Origin: CAZDDB01 sp963843285
Lineage (GTDB): Bacteria > Acidobacteriota > HRBIN11 > JAKEFK01
DNA length: 64,000 nucleotides
Reading direction: 5' to 3'
Assembly (NCBI GenBank): GCA_963843285.1
Contig: CAWJJO010000014.1
Location: forward strand, 62,001 to 126,000
In this document: in pieces, positions 14,125-22,272 of the stretch
How the letters are laid out: every line of letters begins with the position of its first letter
How positions within the stretch are numbered: the first letter of the stretch is position 1
Made by a program: the position numbers and the translations under genes
Notes under the pieces: model-generated
The model's database searches: none
Told to the model about the DNA's origin: nothing
Seen by the model: the letters and a program-made list of their open reading frames with translations, nothing else

Positions 14125-15233
14125 CCCTGATGCACCTCTTGCTGTTTCATATGGCGGCCATACGCATGATACGCCGCGCAGGCGCCTTCTGCAGATACCA
14201 TGGTGGCGCCCAGAGGATGATCCGGCGTGCATTCCTTTCCAAAAGCGGAACAATCATGAGGTTTCTTGATCCCTTTCAGGACCTGGCCGCTGATGCATAA
14301 CGGCGACTCTGCCGTATCGATCTCTTCCACTTCGAAGAGCCGTTCCGCATCATGATCGCGATAGTCGTATTGCAGTTTGTAACCGCTTTTTGGAATCGTT
14401 CCCACTCCGCGCCACTTGCGGTCGCATACTTCGAATACCTTGTTGACGAGATCCTGCGCCGGCCGGTTGCCGTCGCGCGTGATAACCCGGGAGTATTGAT
14501 TTTCTACTTCCGCTTTGCCGGATTCCAATTGCCGGACACACATCAACGTTCCTTCCAGCAAATCGACAGGTTCAAAGCCTGTGATTACGATCGGCACTTT
14601 GTAGCGCGCAGCCACCGGCTCGTATTCTCGATAACCCATTACGGCGCAAACATGACCCGGTCCGAGAAACGCTTGAACACGATTCATCGGCGACTGAAGA
14701 ATCGAGGTCATCGCGGGCGGAACAAGAACATGAGAAACAAGAATGGAATAATTCGTAATCCCTGCATTCTTTGCGTGCCAGACCGACATCGCATTCGCCG
14801 GCGCGGTAGTTTCAAATCCAATCGCAAAGAAAACAACTTTGTTATTCGGATTCGCGCGAGCGATTTTCAGACAATCCATGGGAGAGTAAACGATGCGGAT
14901 ATCAGCCCCCCGCGATTTGCAGATCAGTAGATCTACCTTTGAGCCGGGCACACGCAACATATCTCCAAATGAGCAAAAGATTACATTCGGTTGCTGCGCG
15001 ATCGCGAGAGCCTTATCGATCATTTCCAGTGAGGTGACGCATACCGGACACCCGGGGCCGTGTACCAGCTCGATTTCCGGAGGAAGCAGGTAATCCAGCC
15101 CGTACTTGACGATCGTATGAGTTTGCCCTCCGCAAACTTCCATGATGACCCATGGTTTTGTCGTAGTCCTCCGCATCTCTGCGGTTATTTTTTGCGCAAT
15201 CTCCTGGTCGCGGTATTCATCCAGATATTTCAT
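14121..15233 (-). CDS. hypD: Hydrogenase maturation protein HypD
   Basis: A 370-residue iron-sulfur protein. With HypC it forms the scaffold on which the Fe(CN)2CO group is built. Conserved cysteine motifs are visible: MEVCGGQTH near residue 34, GPGCPVCVT near 60, and the C-terminal FeS-cluster cysteines around CISGQVLKG, CSAFGKECTP and GACAAYH. GFETTAPA is also typical. The length is normal. It overlaps hypC by 4 bp and the SIS gene by 4 bp, a translationally coupled string. Confidence 0.97.
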   Translation of the reverse strand: MKYLDEYRDQEIAQKITAEMRRTTTKPWVIMEVCGGQTHTIVKYGLDYLLPPEIELVHGPGCPVCVTSLEMIDKALAIAQQPNVIFCSFGDMLRVPGSKVDLLICKSRGADIRIVYSPMDCLKIARANPNNKVVFFAIGFETTAPANAMSVWHAKNAGITNYSILVSHVLVPPAMTSILQSPMNRVQAFLGPGHVCAVMGYREYEPVAARYKVPIVITGFEPVDLLEGTLMCVRQLESGKAEVENQYSRVITRDGNRPAQDLVNKVFEVCDRKWRGVGTIPKSGYKLQYDYRDHDAERLFEVEEIDTAESPLCISGQVLKGIKKPHDCSAFGKECTPDHPLGATMVSAEGACAAYHAYGRHMKQQEVHQG

Positions 15234-15508
15234 GGCTCACCATCCACAGGCATCGATTCGGCATCTGGGATGCTTAATTCGGCAAGCTGGTTTAATTCCT
15301 CCAGCAGCTTGTACGTTCTTGCAGCCTCTGCTTCATCCATTTTACTTAAGGCGAAGCCCACATGCACAATGACATACTCGCCGATTTGCACATCAGGAGT
15401 GTATTGAAGACATGCCTGTTTTATGATTCCGCCAAAATCTATTTTTCCCATCAGGATCCCTTCGGATTCCTGAACTGCAATCACTTTTCCCGGAATAGCA
15501 AGACACAT
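15230..15508 (-). CDS. hypC: Hydrogenase maturation chaperone HypC
   Basis: A 92-residue HypC/HupF protein. The N-terminal MCLAIPGKV supplies Cys2, which binds the Fe(CN)2CO unit together with HypD; GEYVIVHVGFAL is the second family signature. The start ATG 15508 has a strong ribosome-binding site (aggaggaaat). It overlaps hypD by 4 bp. Confidence 0.96.
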   Translation of the reverse strand: MCLAIPGKVIAVQESEGILMGKIDFGGIIKQACLQYTPDVQIGEYVIVHVGFALSKMDEAEAARTYKLLEELNQLAELSIPDAESMPVDGEP

Positions 15509-15531
15509 ATTTCCTCCTCAGGATAAGAATT

Positions 15532-15562
15532 GAAACGCAGAGGCCGCGGAAAGCGCGGAGTT
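15532..15562. repeat. Dispersed repeat between hypC and hypF
   Basis: aaacgcagaggccgcgga and agcgcgga, a variant of the gcaaag family. It is followed by a catcattcatccctcatcc run that encodes the end of hypF. Confidence 0.45.
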
Positions 15563-15572
15563 TCATCCTTCA

Positions 15573-17858
15573 TCATTCATCCCTCATCCTTTCTAGGCGC
15601 GCGTTGGCGATCACTGCCTGGCCCAGCGAGATTCCGCCATCGTTTGTTGGCACCCTGTGATGCGTGTAAACATCAAATCCTTCTGCCGCAAGACCGGAGA
15701 TCGTTCGATCCAGAAGCAGCATATTTTGAAAGACACCGCCGCTGAGAGCCACGCGCTCCAATTTCTTTTGTTTCCTGATACGGATAGCGAACTGCAAAAT
15801 CAAATCAACAACCGCATTATGAAACTTTGCTGAAATCTGCCCAGCAGGAACCTTTGCCGATAAGTCCGATACGATCCCGGTAATCACCGGATGTATTTCA
15901 ATTGTACGCCCATCTTCCGACCAGCCAAAATCATAGCGCTCGTGGCCATCCAGGTCGGCGATCATCTCCAGCTCGATGGCGGCCTGGCCTTCGTAGCGGA
16001 TGAGATCTCGAACTCCAATCAGGCTTGAAACCGCATCAAAACAGCGCCCCATGCTGGACGTCAGGGGACTGTTCAGATCTTGTTCCGGCATCTTCTGCAG
16101 GACCTTCCACGTCTTCAGGTCCAATCTTTGGATAAACGGCAGATCCAGGTTTAGAAATTCCCGACCATATGTATGGTAGAGATATGTAGCCGCCATTCGC
16201 CACGGTTCCCGGATGGCTTTTGTTCCACCCGGAAGAGGCATGTAGCGTAAATGCGCGAAGCGTTCGAAATCCAGCAAATTCGCTACCAGGAATTCGCATC
16301 CCCACAACTTGCCATCCAGGCCGAGTCCCAGCCCGTCCATCGCGACACCGATGACATCACCGGTGATCCTGTTATCCGCCATGCAACTCGCAATATGTGC
16401 ATGATGATGCTGCACAGCGATTTTGATGGGAATCGATGCAAGATCCAGAGCGTACTTGGTGGATAGATATTCCGGATGAAGGTCATACGCCACAACTTCG
16501 GGCTCCAGATAGAATAGCTTCTTGAAGTGTTCAATCCCATCCTTAAATGACCGAAGAGTCTCCAGATTTTCCAGATCTCCGATGTGATGGCTGACAAACG
16601 CTTCATTCCCGCGTGTGAGACAGAATGTGTTCTTCAGCTCCGCGCCGCACGCTAGAATCTGTTTGCGGAATTCAAACGGAAGCGAAATAGGGTCCGGAAC
16701 ATACCCGCGGGATCGCCGAACAATGGACTCGTTGCCTTGCACAATTCGAGCAACCGAGTCATCACAACGGACGTGGATCTCGCGGTTGTGTGTGAGGAAC
16801 CAGTCTGCGATCCCGGACAATCGCCGGAATGCATCTGCATCCTGATACGCGATCGGTTCTTCCGATACATTTCCGCTGGTCATGACAAGCGGTCCGGGTT
16901 GGTCAGCCAAAAGAAGATGGTGCAGAGGTGAATAGGGAAGCATGAAGCCAAGATAGTTCAGCCCCGGAGCAACGGCTTCCGGCAGTGCGCAATCGGGTTT
17001 CTTCAGGAGCAATACGATCGGGCGCCGGTGCGAATTCAGAAGCTTTTCCTCTTCATTGTTCACAATACAAAAATCACGAATCACCGAAAGATCTTGCGCC
17101 ATCAAGGCAAACGGTTTGTCCTCGCGATATTTCCTCGCTCGTAGCAGGCTGACAGCATCAGAGTTTAACGCATCACAGACCAGATGATATCCACCGATTC
17201 CCTTGATAGCGCCGGTTTCACCGCGTTGAATCCTCCGGATAGCTTCGGAAATCGCATCATTTCCGGTCCAGGTATTCAGCATAACCTGCGGCCCGCATGC
17301 CGGACATGCATTCGGCTGCGCGTGAAAACGCCGGTCGGCGGGATCGTGATATTCCCTGTCACAATCAGCGCACATGCGAAACACTTTCATTGTGGTGTTG
17401 CCGCGGTCATAAGGAATATCTTCGATGATCGTGAAACGCGGCCCGCAGTTTGTACAGTTGATAAACGGATAGCGGTAACGCCGATTCTCCGGATCGAATA
17501 ACTCCCGCAGACAATCACTGCACGTAGCAGCATCCGGAGAGAGCAGCGCGAGCTTTTCCACAACAGACGAGCTGTCGCGAATGATGAAATCAGAATATCC
17601 TACCGGATCCAGATTGCCGTGAAACTCCAGCGAATCGATGCGGGCTAAAGGCGGTGCATTCGATTGGAGCGCTCCAACAAAATCATCGATTGCTCGAGAT
17701 TCTCCTTCCACTTCGATATGAACGCCGCGGGTGTCATTGAATACGTGTCCGCGGAGCGCGTATTTTTTTGCCAGATTGTAGACGAACGGGCGGAATCCAA
17801 CACCTTGAACCATACCTCGAATCTCCAGTTGCATCCTGTTGATCAAAGTGGTCTCCAT
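15573..17858 (-). CDS. hypF: Carbamoyltransferase HypF
   Basis: A 761-residue enzyme that makes thiocarboxamide on HypE from carbamoyl phosphate and ATP. Domain order: acylphosphatase (RGMVQGVGFRPFVYNLA, near residues 15-30), two zinc fingers (CSDC with CTNCGPRF, then CADC with ACPACGP), a YrdC-like domain (KGIGGYHLVCDA) and a Kae1-like carbamoyltransferase (QHHHAHIASCM, GVAMDGLG, ALSGGVFQN). I start it at ATG 17858, which has aagga upstream; a TTG 17 codons earlier would overlap the polymerase gene. The last residues (ERMRDE) come from a low-complexity ggatgagggatgaatga tract rather than from conserved HypF sequence. Confidence 0.95.
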   Translation of the reverse strand: METTLINRMQLEIRGMVQGVGFRPFVYNLAKKYALRGHVFNDTRGVHIEVEGESRAIDDFVGALQSNAPPLARIDSLEFHGNLDPVGYSDFIIRDSSSVVEKLALLSPDAATCSDCLRELFDPENRRYRYPFINCTNCGPRFTIIEDIPYDRGNTTMKVFRMCADCDREYHDPADRRFHAQPNACPACGPQVMLNTWTGNDAISEAIRRIQRGETGAIKGIGGYHLVCDALNSDAVSLLRARKYREDKPFALMAQDLSVIRDFCIVNNEEEKLLNSHRRPIVLLLKKPDCALPEAVAPGLNYLGFMLPYSPLHHLLLADQPGPLVMTSGNVSEEPIAYQDADAFRRLSGIADWFLTHNREIHVRCDDSVARIVQGNESIVRRSRGYVPDPISLPFEFRKQILACGAELKNTFCLTRGNEAFVSHHIGDLENLETLRSFKDGIEHFKKLFYLEPEVVAYDLHPEYLSTKYALDLASIPIKIAVQHHHAHIASCMADNRITGDVIGVAMDGLGLGLDGKLWGCEFLVANLLDFERFAHLRYMPLPGGTKAIREPWRMAATYLYHTYGREFLNLDLPFIQRLDLKTWKVLQKMPEQDLNSPLTSSMGRCFDAVSSLIGVRDLIRYEGQAAIELEMIADLDGHERYDFGWSEDGRTIEIHPVITGIVSDLSAKVPAGQISAKFHNAVVDLILQFAIRIRKQKKLERVALSGGVFQNMLLLDRTISGLAAEGFDVYTHHRVPTNDGGISLGQAVIANARLERMRDE

Positions 17859-17898
17859 GTCCTTCAGCTCGTCATGGCTGGAAGCCTGCGCGCCATAA

Positions 17899-18825
17899 TC
17901 AAATGCCAAATTGAGTAAGATCGACGCGGTTTTTTCCCAGGACGGGTTTCCATAAATCCCCGACCTTTTTCAACCTGCCAGGTAAATTGTCGAATCGGAA
18001 GTTCTTCATGTCGATCCCTTTCTCAATCTCTTCCCACGTTACAGGAGTCGATACAGTTGCCAGTGGAGTGGGGCGAACCGAATAGATGGATGCAAGAGTG
18101 CGGCCCCACGCATTTTGGTTGTAGTCCACCAGAATGTGTTTTGCGGGTCGCTTGGCAACGCGGTATTCCGAGGTCAAAATCTTCGGGTAAGCGGAATCAA
18201 GGAAGAGTGCCACTGTTTTTGCAAACCCCCATACCTCCTTCTGGGTTGGTCCCCGCTGAATTGGAACGTAGATATGTATCCCTCGTGAGCCTGTTGTTTT
18301 CGGAAAACTATGAATTTGCAACGAATGTAGAGTTTCACGAACGATCAAAGCGGCTTCGCAAATCTGCCCGAACGTTGCGCCGGGCGTGGGGTCCAGATCG
18401 AAATGAAGGAAGTCGGGCCGGTTCGTATCATCGCAACGCGAATACCACGGGTTCAAATCGATGCATCCCAGATTGATCAGCCACAGGAGAGTTGGCAGGT
18501 CTTGAACCATCGGAAAATCGATCACGTTTCCTGATCCATGATAGATCGAACATGTTTGGATCCATTCAGGTCGTGGAGCAGGCGCCCGTTTCATGTAGAA
18601 AAATTCACCATCCGCGCCGTGAGGATACCGCTTCATGACCATAGCGCGATCGACAATGTGCGGCAGCAAGTAGGAAGAGATTTCCAGATAATACCGGATC
18701 AAGTCCCCCTTCGTGATTTTCAGATTTTTCCAGAAAATTTTGCGGAGGTTCGTTAATGAAACAATTTTTCCGTTTATTTCGATTCTGGCGGAGTCCTGAT
18801 CAACCGGGATCACAGGTTTTTTCAT
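17899..18825 (-). CDS. LigD-type NHEJ polymerase/primase domain protein
   Basis: A 308-residue stand-alone version of the polymerase domain of bacterial LigD (archaeo-eukaryotic primase fold), which fills gaps and adds ribonucleotides at double-strand breaks. Features are YYLEISSYLLPHI, KRYPHG, the catalytic FDLDP pair of aspartates, TTGSRGIHIYVP and LVDYNQNAWGRTLASIYSVRP. The start ATG 18825 lies 20 nt after the ligase gene. There is no fused ligase or phosphoesterase domain; the ligase is a separate upstream gene. No Ku gene is present in the window. Confidence 0.93.
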   Translation of the reverse strand: MKKPVIPVDQDSARIEINGKIVSLTNLRKIFWKNLKITKGDLIRYYLEISSYLLPHIVDRAMVMKRYPHGADGEFFYMKRAPAPRPEWIQTCSIYHGSGNVIDFPMVQDLPTLLWLINLGCIDLNPWYSRCDDTNRPDFLHFDLDPTPGATFGQICEAALIVRETLHSLQIHSFPKTTGSRGIHIYVPIQRGPTQKEVWGFAKTVALFLDSAYPKILTSEYRVAKRPAKHILVDYNQNAWGRTLASIYSVRPTPLATVSTPVTWEEIEKGIDMKNFRFDNLPGRLKKVGDLWKPVLGKNRVDLTQFGI

Positions 18826-18845
18826 TGATGACTCGATCCGCTGCT

Positions 18846-19889
18846 TTACCGCATTGAGAAAATCTCTGCCAGCTCATATGGGACAGCGCTCTGAATTTGA
18901 TCAAAAGTGCATTCGCGCGGGCGTTTATCCGGACGCCATCGCAGGAAAGATGCGGCATGGCGAAACCGTTCTCCCTGAAGGTGATCGAAAGCAACTTCAC
19001 AAACGAGCTTCGGACGCAGCCGCTCCCAGTCGACATCCTTCCCTTGAGTCCACCGGCTAATGCCTCCGGGCGTCCTTCCTTTTCCAAAGCCCTGATTTTC
19101 GGAGGGATCAAGATAAGGCTTCAAAACGGCAACTAGTTTGCGACGTTCCGGATTTTGAAAATTCGAGGCGTGCCCGACATAATGAAACGTATTTCCTTCA
19201 TAAAGTCCCAGCAAGAGCGATCCAACTGCCTTTCCTTTCTGATCCTTATACCAACGAAAACCACCCACCACACAATCAATTGTCCGTTGATGTTTCACTT
19301 TGAGCATGACACGCGCGCCCGGCACGTACGTTTGTGTAAGCTTCTTTGCAATCACACCATCGAGCCCGGCTCCTTCAAATCGCGTAAACCACTCCCTGGC
19401 CTTGTGGAGATCAATAGTTGACGGAGTCAAGTAAATAGGCGGCCGGAAACGCAAAGCGATCCGCTCCAGAGCCTTTCGCCGCTCTTGCTGCGAAGACTGC
19501 ATCAGACTCTTATTCCCTTGCGCGAGAAGATCAAACGCGACAAACGATGCGGGGATTTCTCCGGCCAGCTTTGCAATTCGTGAAGCGGCAGGATGAATTC
19601 GCAAAAGAAGCGCATCAAAATCAAGACCATCCTTGCACGCGATCACAATTTCGCCATCGAGGACAATTTTCTCCGGCAAAATCTCTTTTAGCTTTTTGTT
19701 GAGCTCCGGGAAGTAGCGGTCGAGTGGTTTTAAATCGCGGCTCTGGATCAGCATGGAATCTCCATCCCGAAAAACCAGAGCGCGAAAACCATCCCACTTG
19801 GGCTCAAAAAGGAAGCCGTCTTCTTCAGGTAGTTCGCGTGTCAGCAATGCCAGCATCGGCTTGATCGGAGGTTTGACTGGAAGATTCAC
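18846..19889 (-). CDS. ATP-dependent DNA ligase (LigD/LigC type)
   Basis: A 347-residue ligase with a nucleotidyltransferase domain and an OB fold. The adenylation motif is EPKWDGFRA (Lys near residue 31); other motifs are LDGEIV, AFDLLAQG, EGAGLDGVIAKK and VMLKVKHQRTIDCVVGGF, and the OB fold has VGHASNF and CEVAFDHLQGERFRHAASFLRWR. It is probably the ligation partner of the polymerase next door. The start is GTG 19889 with no Shine-Dalgarno and a tatatt hexamer ending 6 nt before it, suggesting a leaderless transcript. It is the first gene of a run leading into hypF. Confidence 0.93.
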   Translation of the reverse strand: MNLPVKPPIKPMLALLTRELPEEDGFLFEPKWDGFRALVFRDGDSMLIQSRDLKPLDRYFPELNKKLKEILPEKIVLDGEIVIACKDGLDFDALLLRIHPAASRIAKLAGEIPASFVAFDLLAQGNKSLMQSSQQERRKALERIALRFRPPIYLTPSTIDLHKAREWFTRFEGAGLDGVIAKKLTQTYVPGARVMLKVKHQRTIDCVVGGFRWYKDQKGKAVGSLLLGLYEGNTFHYVGHASNFQNPERRKLVAVLKPYLDPSENQGFGKGRTPGGISRWTQGKDVDWERLRPKLVCEVAFDHLQGERFRHAASFLRWRPDKRPRECTFDQIQSAVPYELAEIFSMR

Positions 19890-19895
19890 GTTCTA

Positions 19896-19901
19896 AATAT
19901 A
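19896..19901 (-). promoter_or_regulatory. -10 element, probable leaderless start of ligase gene
   Basis: On the minus strand tatatt ends 6 nt before GTG 19889, placing the expected transcription start at or next to the start codon. There is no ribosome-binding site. Confidence 0.4.
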
Positions 19902-20030
19902 CAAGTTGGAGAACGAGTTGGAAAGATTCAAAAGCTATACGGAATAGAAATACTTCTTCATTCCTATTCTGATAGAATAGCAACATCGGCGGTTTTTTCC
20001 TCCGAGTTCAATGATTGAGGTGATTCAGTC

Positions 20031-21323
20031 ATGCGCATCGAAGGTCCAAACGCATTTACCAACTTCCTTCCACAGGAAAGTTACACAACGAAACAGGGTG
20101 ACACCTTGAACTCCGTTGCCCAGCAGTTTCAAGTTTCCCTGCAAAATCTGGCTGAGCTGAACAAACTGAGCATCAATTCGGCTCTGACTCCGGGCACGCA
20201 GTTGTTGCTTCCTTTGCAGCAGTTGATCCAGTCTGCGCCGATTCAGGCGGCACAGCTGGCCGGTCTGGACCAGCTTGAGCCACAGAGTGGCGGGGAAGTG
20301 CTGGGAGTAACAAGGCAGCCTTTGATCGGGGCGGTTACGAATCCGCTTGATCTCACGCATTTGAAGCAAACGGAACAAAGGGCGTGTGGCACAACAGCGC
20401 TCGCGATGATTCTTAACTTCTTTGGAGCAAATACAACTCCAGGCGATATCGATAACGAGATTCGCAGGATGAATGTGGGTGTTGCGCCTGAAAGGATCAT
20501 CGATTACGCAAGAGACCAGGGATATAACGCAGAACAGTATAACAATGGGTCCTGGGAAGAATTGAAAGGCTTTCTGGATCGGGGAATTCCCTGTATGTGT
20601 CAGATCGATCCGGATAGTCCAGACAACTTTAATACACACTATGTGGATGTTGTCGGATACCGCACGAACGAAAAAGGGGAAGAAATTGTAATTGTCCAGG
20701 ATCCGAGCAAAAATACGGGCCCCACCGAAATGACAAAAGATGACTTCATGAAGAAATGGGGCAATCTCAATATTGAAAACGTGGAGAACGGATACAACAA
20801 CTTCTTCATCGCGATTGCTCCTGCCGGAACAACCTTGCCGCCCAGCCGAGTGGATGAGAATGCGGCGGCAAGCGCGCTGGACACCGGGAAATCGGATCTG
20901 ACAAACGGGCTGGACCGGATGTTCAGTCCGGATAATTTCGGTGATCCGTTTCAGGGCTTCTTTGAAAGCCTCGGCGGAGTCTTTGGATTGGTCGGCGGCG
21001 GTGTCGGCTTCGGCATCTGGAAAGCGGGCGACTGGCTGAATGATCTGGTTGAAGGCATTCCTGTGCTGGAAAATCTTGTGCAGCCGTTTGGCGATATCTT
21101 CGAAGGAGTCGGCGAAGGCGTGGCGGACATCTTTAATGCAGTCGACAATGTGGCGAAGGACGTTGGCGATATGTTCGGTTCCCTTTTCGAAGGGGATTTC
21201 GGAGGAGCGGCTCAGAGTGCAGTCGACGTAGTCGGCGATGCCGTCGGAGGTGTTGTCGATGCGGTCGGCGATGTCGCCGGGGGAGTTGTGGACGCAGTGG
21301 GCGATTTGTTCAGCGGCTGGTAA
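20031..21323 (+). CDS. LysM / C39-like cysteine-protease-fold protein with hydrophobic repeat tail
   Basis: A 430-residue protein. A LysM domain (about 17-61, TKQGDTLNSVAQQF to TPGTQLLLP) would bind peptidoglycan. A C39-like papain-fold domain (about 108-265) has the full set of expected residues: Gln113, Cys119 in QRACGTTALAM, His203 in THYVDVVGY and Asp224 in VQDPS. The tail (300-430) is rich in Gly, Val, Asp and Phe, with GVVDAVGDVAGGVVDAVGD-like repeats and several weakly hydrophobic stretches. There is no signal peptide, so export would need another route. The start ATG 20031 has aggtga upstream; tagaat at 19973-19978 is a possible -10. Function unknown; a secreted hydrolase or effector is one possibility. 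Confidence 0.75.
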   Translation: MRIEGPNAFTNFLPQESYTTKQGDTLNSVAQQFQVSLQNLAELNKLSINSALTPGTQLLLPLQQLIQSAPIQAAQLAGLDQLEPQSGGEVLGVTRQPLIGAVTNPLDLTHLKQTEQRACGTTALAMILNFFGANTTPGDIDNEIRRMNVGVAPERIIDYARDQGYNAEQYNNGSWEELKGFLDRGIPCMCQIDPDSPDNFNTHYVDVVGYRTNEKGEEIVIVQDPSKNTGPTEMTKDDFMKKWGNLNIENVENGYNNFFIAIAPAGTTLPPSRVDENAAASALDTGKSDLTNGLDRMFSPDNFGDPFQGFFESLGGVFGLVGGGVGFGIWKAGDWLNDLVEGIPVLENLVQPFGDIFEGVGEGVADIFNAVDNVAKDVGDMFGSLFEGDFGGAAQSAVDVVGDAVGGVVDAVGDVAGGVVDAVGDLFSGW

Positions 21324-21326
21324 GTT

Positions 21327-22259
21327 CTACGATTTCTCATCAAAAGGCTGCCAGGCGGGAGGCGCGCTGGTCAGGAATTCTTGAAAGCGTTTTCGAAAAT
21401 TCTCCGGGCTGATCCGGCTCTCCGACGCTTCCTCCAAATGAAAATGTGGGACGATAGAATCGACTCCATCAAAGATCCAGCGGCCTCCTTCCATTTGTGA
21501 AAATTCTTCAGCCAGAGGCGTCAGATCCACGCGGGGTAGCGGGCGTTTTGAAATGTATTGAACCCATGTTTCATATCGATAGTAGAACTGGTACGTGTGC
21601 CCGCTCATCAATAGAATTCGAAAACAATTCGTCGCGTTGTGTAACGCCATCGGATGGCATTCGTTCTGATTCTCAGGCAAGGTTACAACAGCAAATTCCA
21701 GGGGGCGGATTTCTTCGATTCGAATGGAGCCATTGCGAATCGCAGTTTCATCAGCAATGAGACTTGCTTCTTTTGTTTCCCAGTAGGTCCGAAAACGATC
21801 CGGGTGAGAGATGATCTCCGGCAGACGGTCGAGCATTTCCGAATACAGGGAAGCGGTGTGCTCCATATATGGTGTGGATGTATCGGCATCCGCGAAGGAC
21901 GAAATCACAAAGGCGATTCGTGCCGCATCTCCCAGTCTGTAGGTTCCGAAATCACCCGCAGCCGCGATATCAACGAGAAGTTCCTCTTGCTGCATCGCAT
22001 CTTCCGGATGGATCATGCTGTATAAACTGACTAATCCATCTTCATCAAAGTGATTGTTGGAAACTGCATCTGCCGAAACGTGCAAATCGGGACGCTTCAG
22101 ATATCGAAACGTGATTTGCGCCGAAAGATCATCTTTCAATTCCCATGGTGTGCCGCTTTTTGGCCAGTGAGACAGAGTAATTTGTGTGTGCTCATTGCCT
22201 GCTCCATCCACGATGATGTTGGGAGTGTCTCGTAATTTGTGGTAGGGGACATATCGCAT
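21327..22259 (-). CDS. Uncharacterised protein (possibly DUF6687)
   Basis: A 310-residue soluble protein converging on the LysM gene with only 3 nt between the stops. It begins MRYVPYHKLRDTPNIIVDG and contains TLSHWPKSGTP, DDLSAQI and NNHFDEDGLVSLYSM, the last faintly recalling the acidic/His motif of DHH phosphoesterases. I recall a family of this kind named DUF6687, but could not check. The start ATG 22259 is preferred over upstream in-frame codons because it avoids overlapping the next gene. Confidence 0.65.
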   Translation of the reverse strand: MRYVPYHKLRDTPNIIVDGAGNEHTQITLSHWPKSGTPWELKDDLSAQITFRYLKRPDLHVSADAVSNNHFDEDGLVSLYSMIHPEDAMQQEELLVDIAAAGDFGTYRLGDAARIAFVISSFADADTSTPYMEHTASLYSEMLDRLPEIISHPDRFRTYWETKEASLIADETAIRNGSIRIEEIRPLEFAVVTLPENQNECHPMALHNATNCFRILLMSGHTYQFYYRYETWVQYISKRPLPRVDLTPLAEEFSQMEGGRWIFDGVDSIVPHFHLEEASESRISPENFRKRFQEFLTSAPPAWQPFDEKS

Positions 22260-22272
22260 AGATTCTGTTGTT

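Noticed and set aside
12312..17858. A complete hydrogenase locus
   Set aside because: Only hypF, C, D and E are present; no large or small subunit, hypA, hypB or endopeptidase gene could be found in the window.
20031..21323. C39-like domain as the leader peptidase of a bacteriocin ABC exporter
   Set aside because: There is no ABC or transporter membrane domain in the protein, and no exporter gene or double-glycine peptide nearby.
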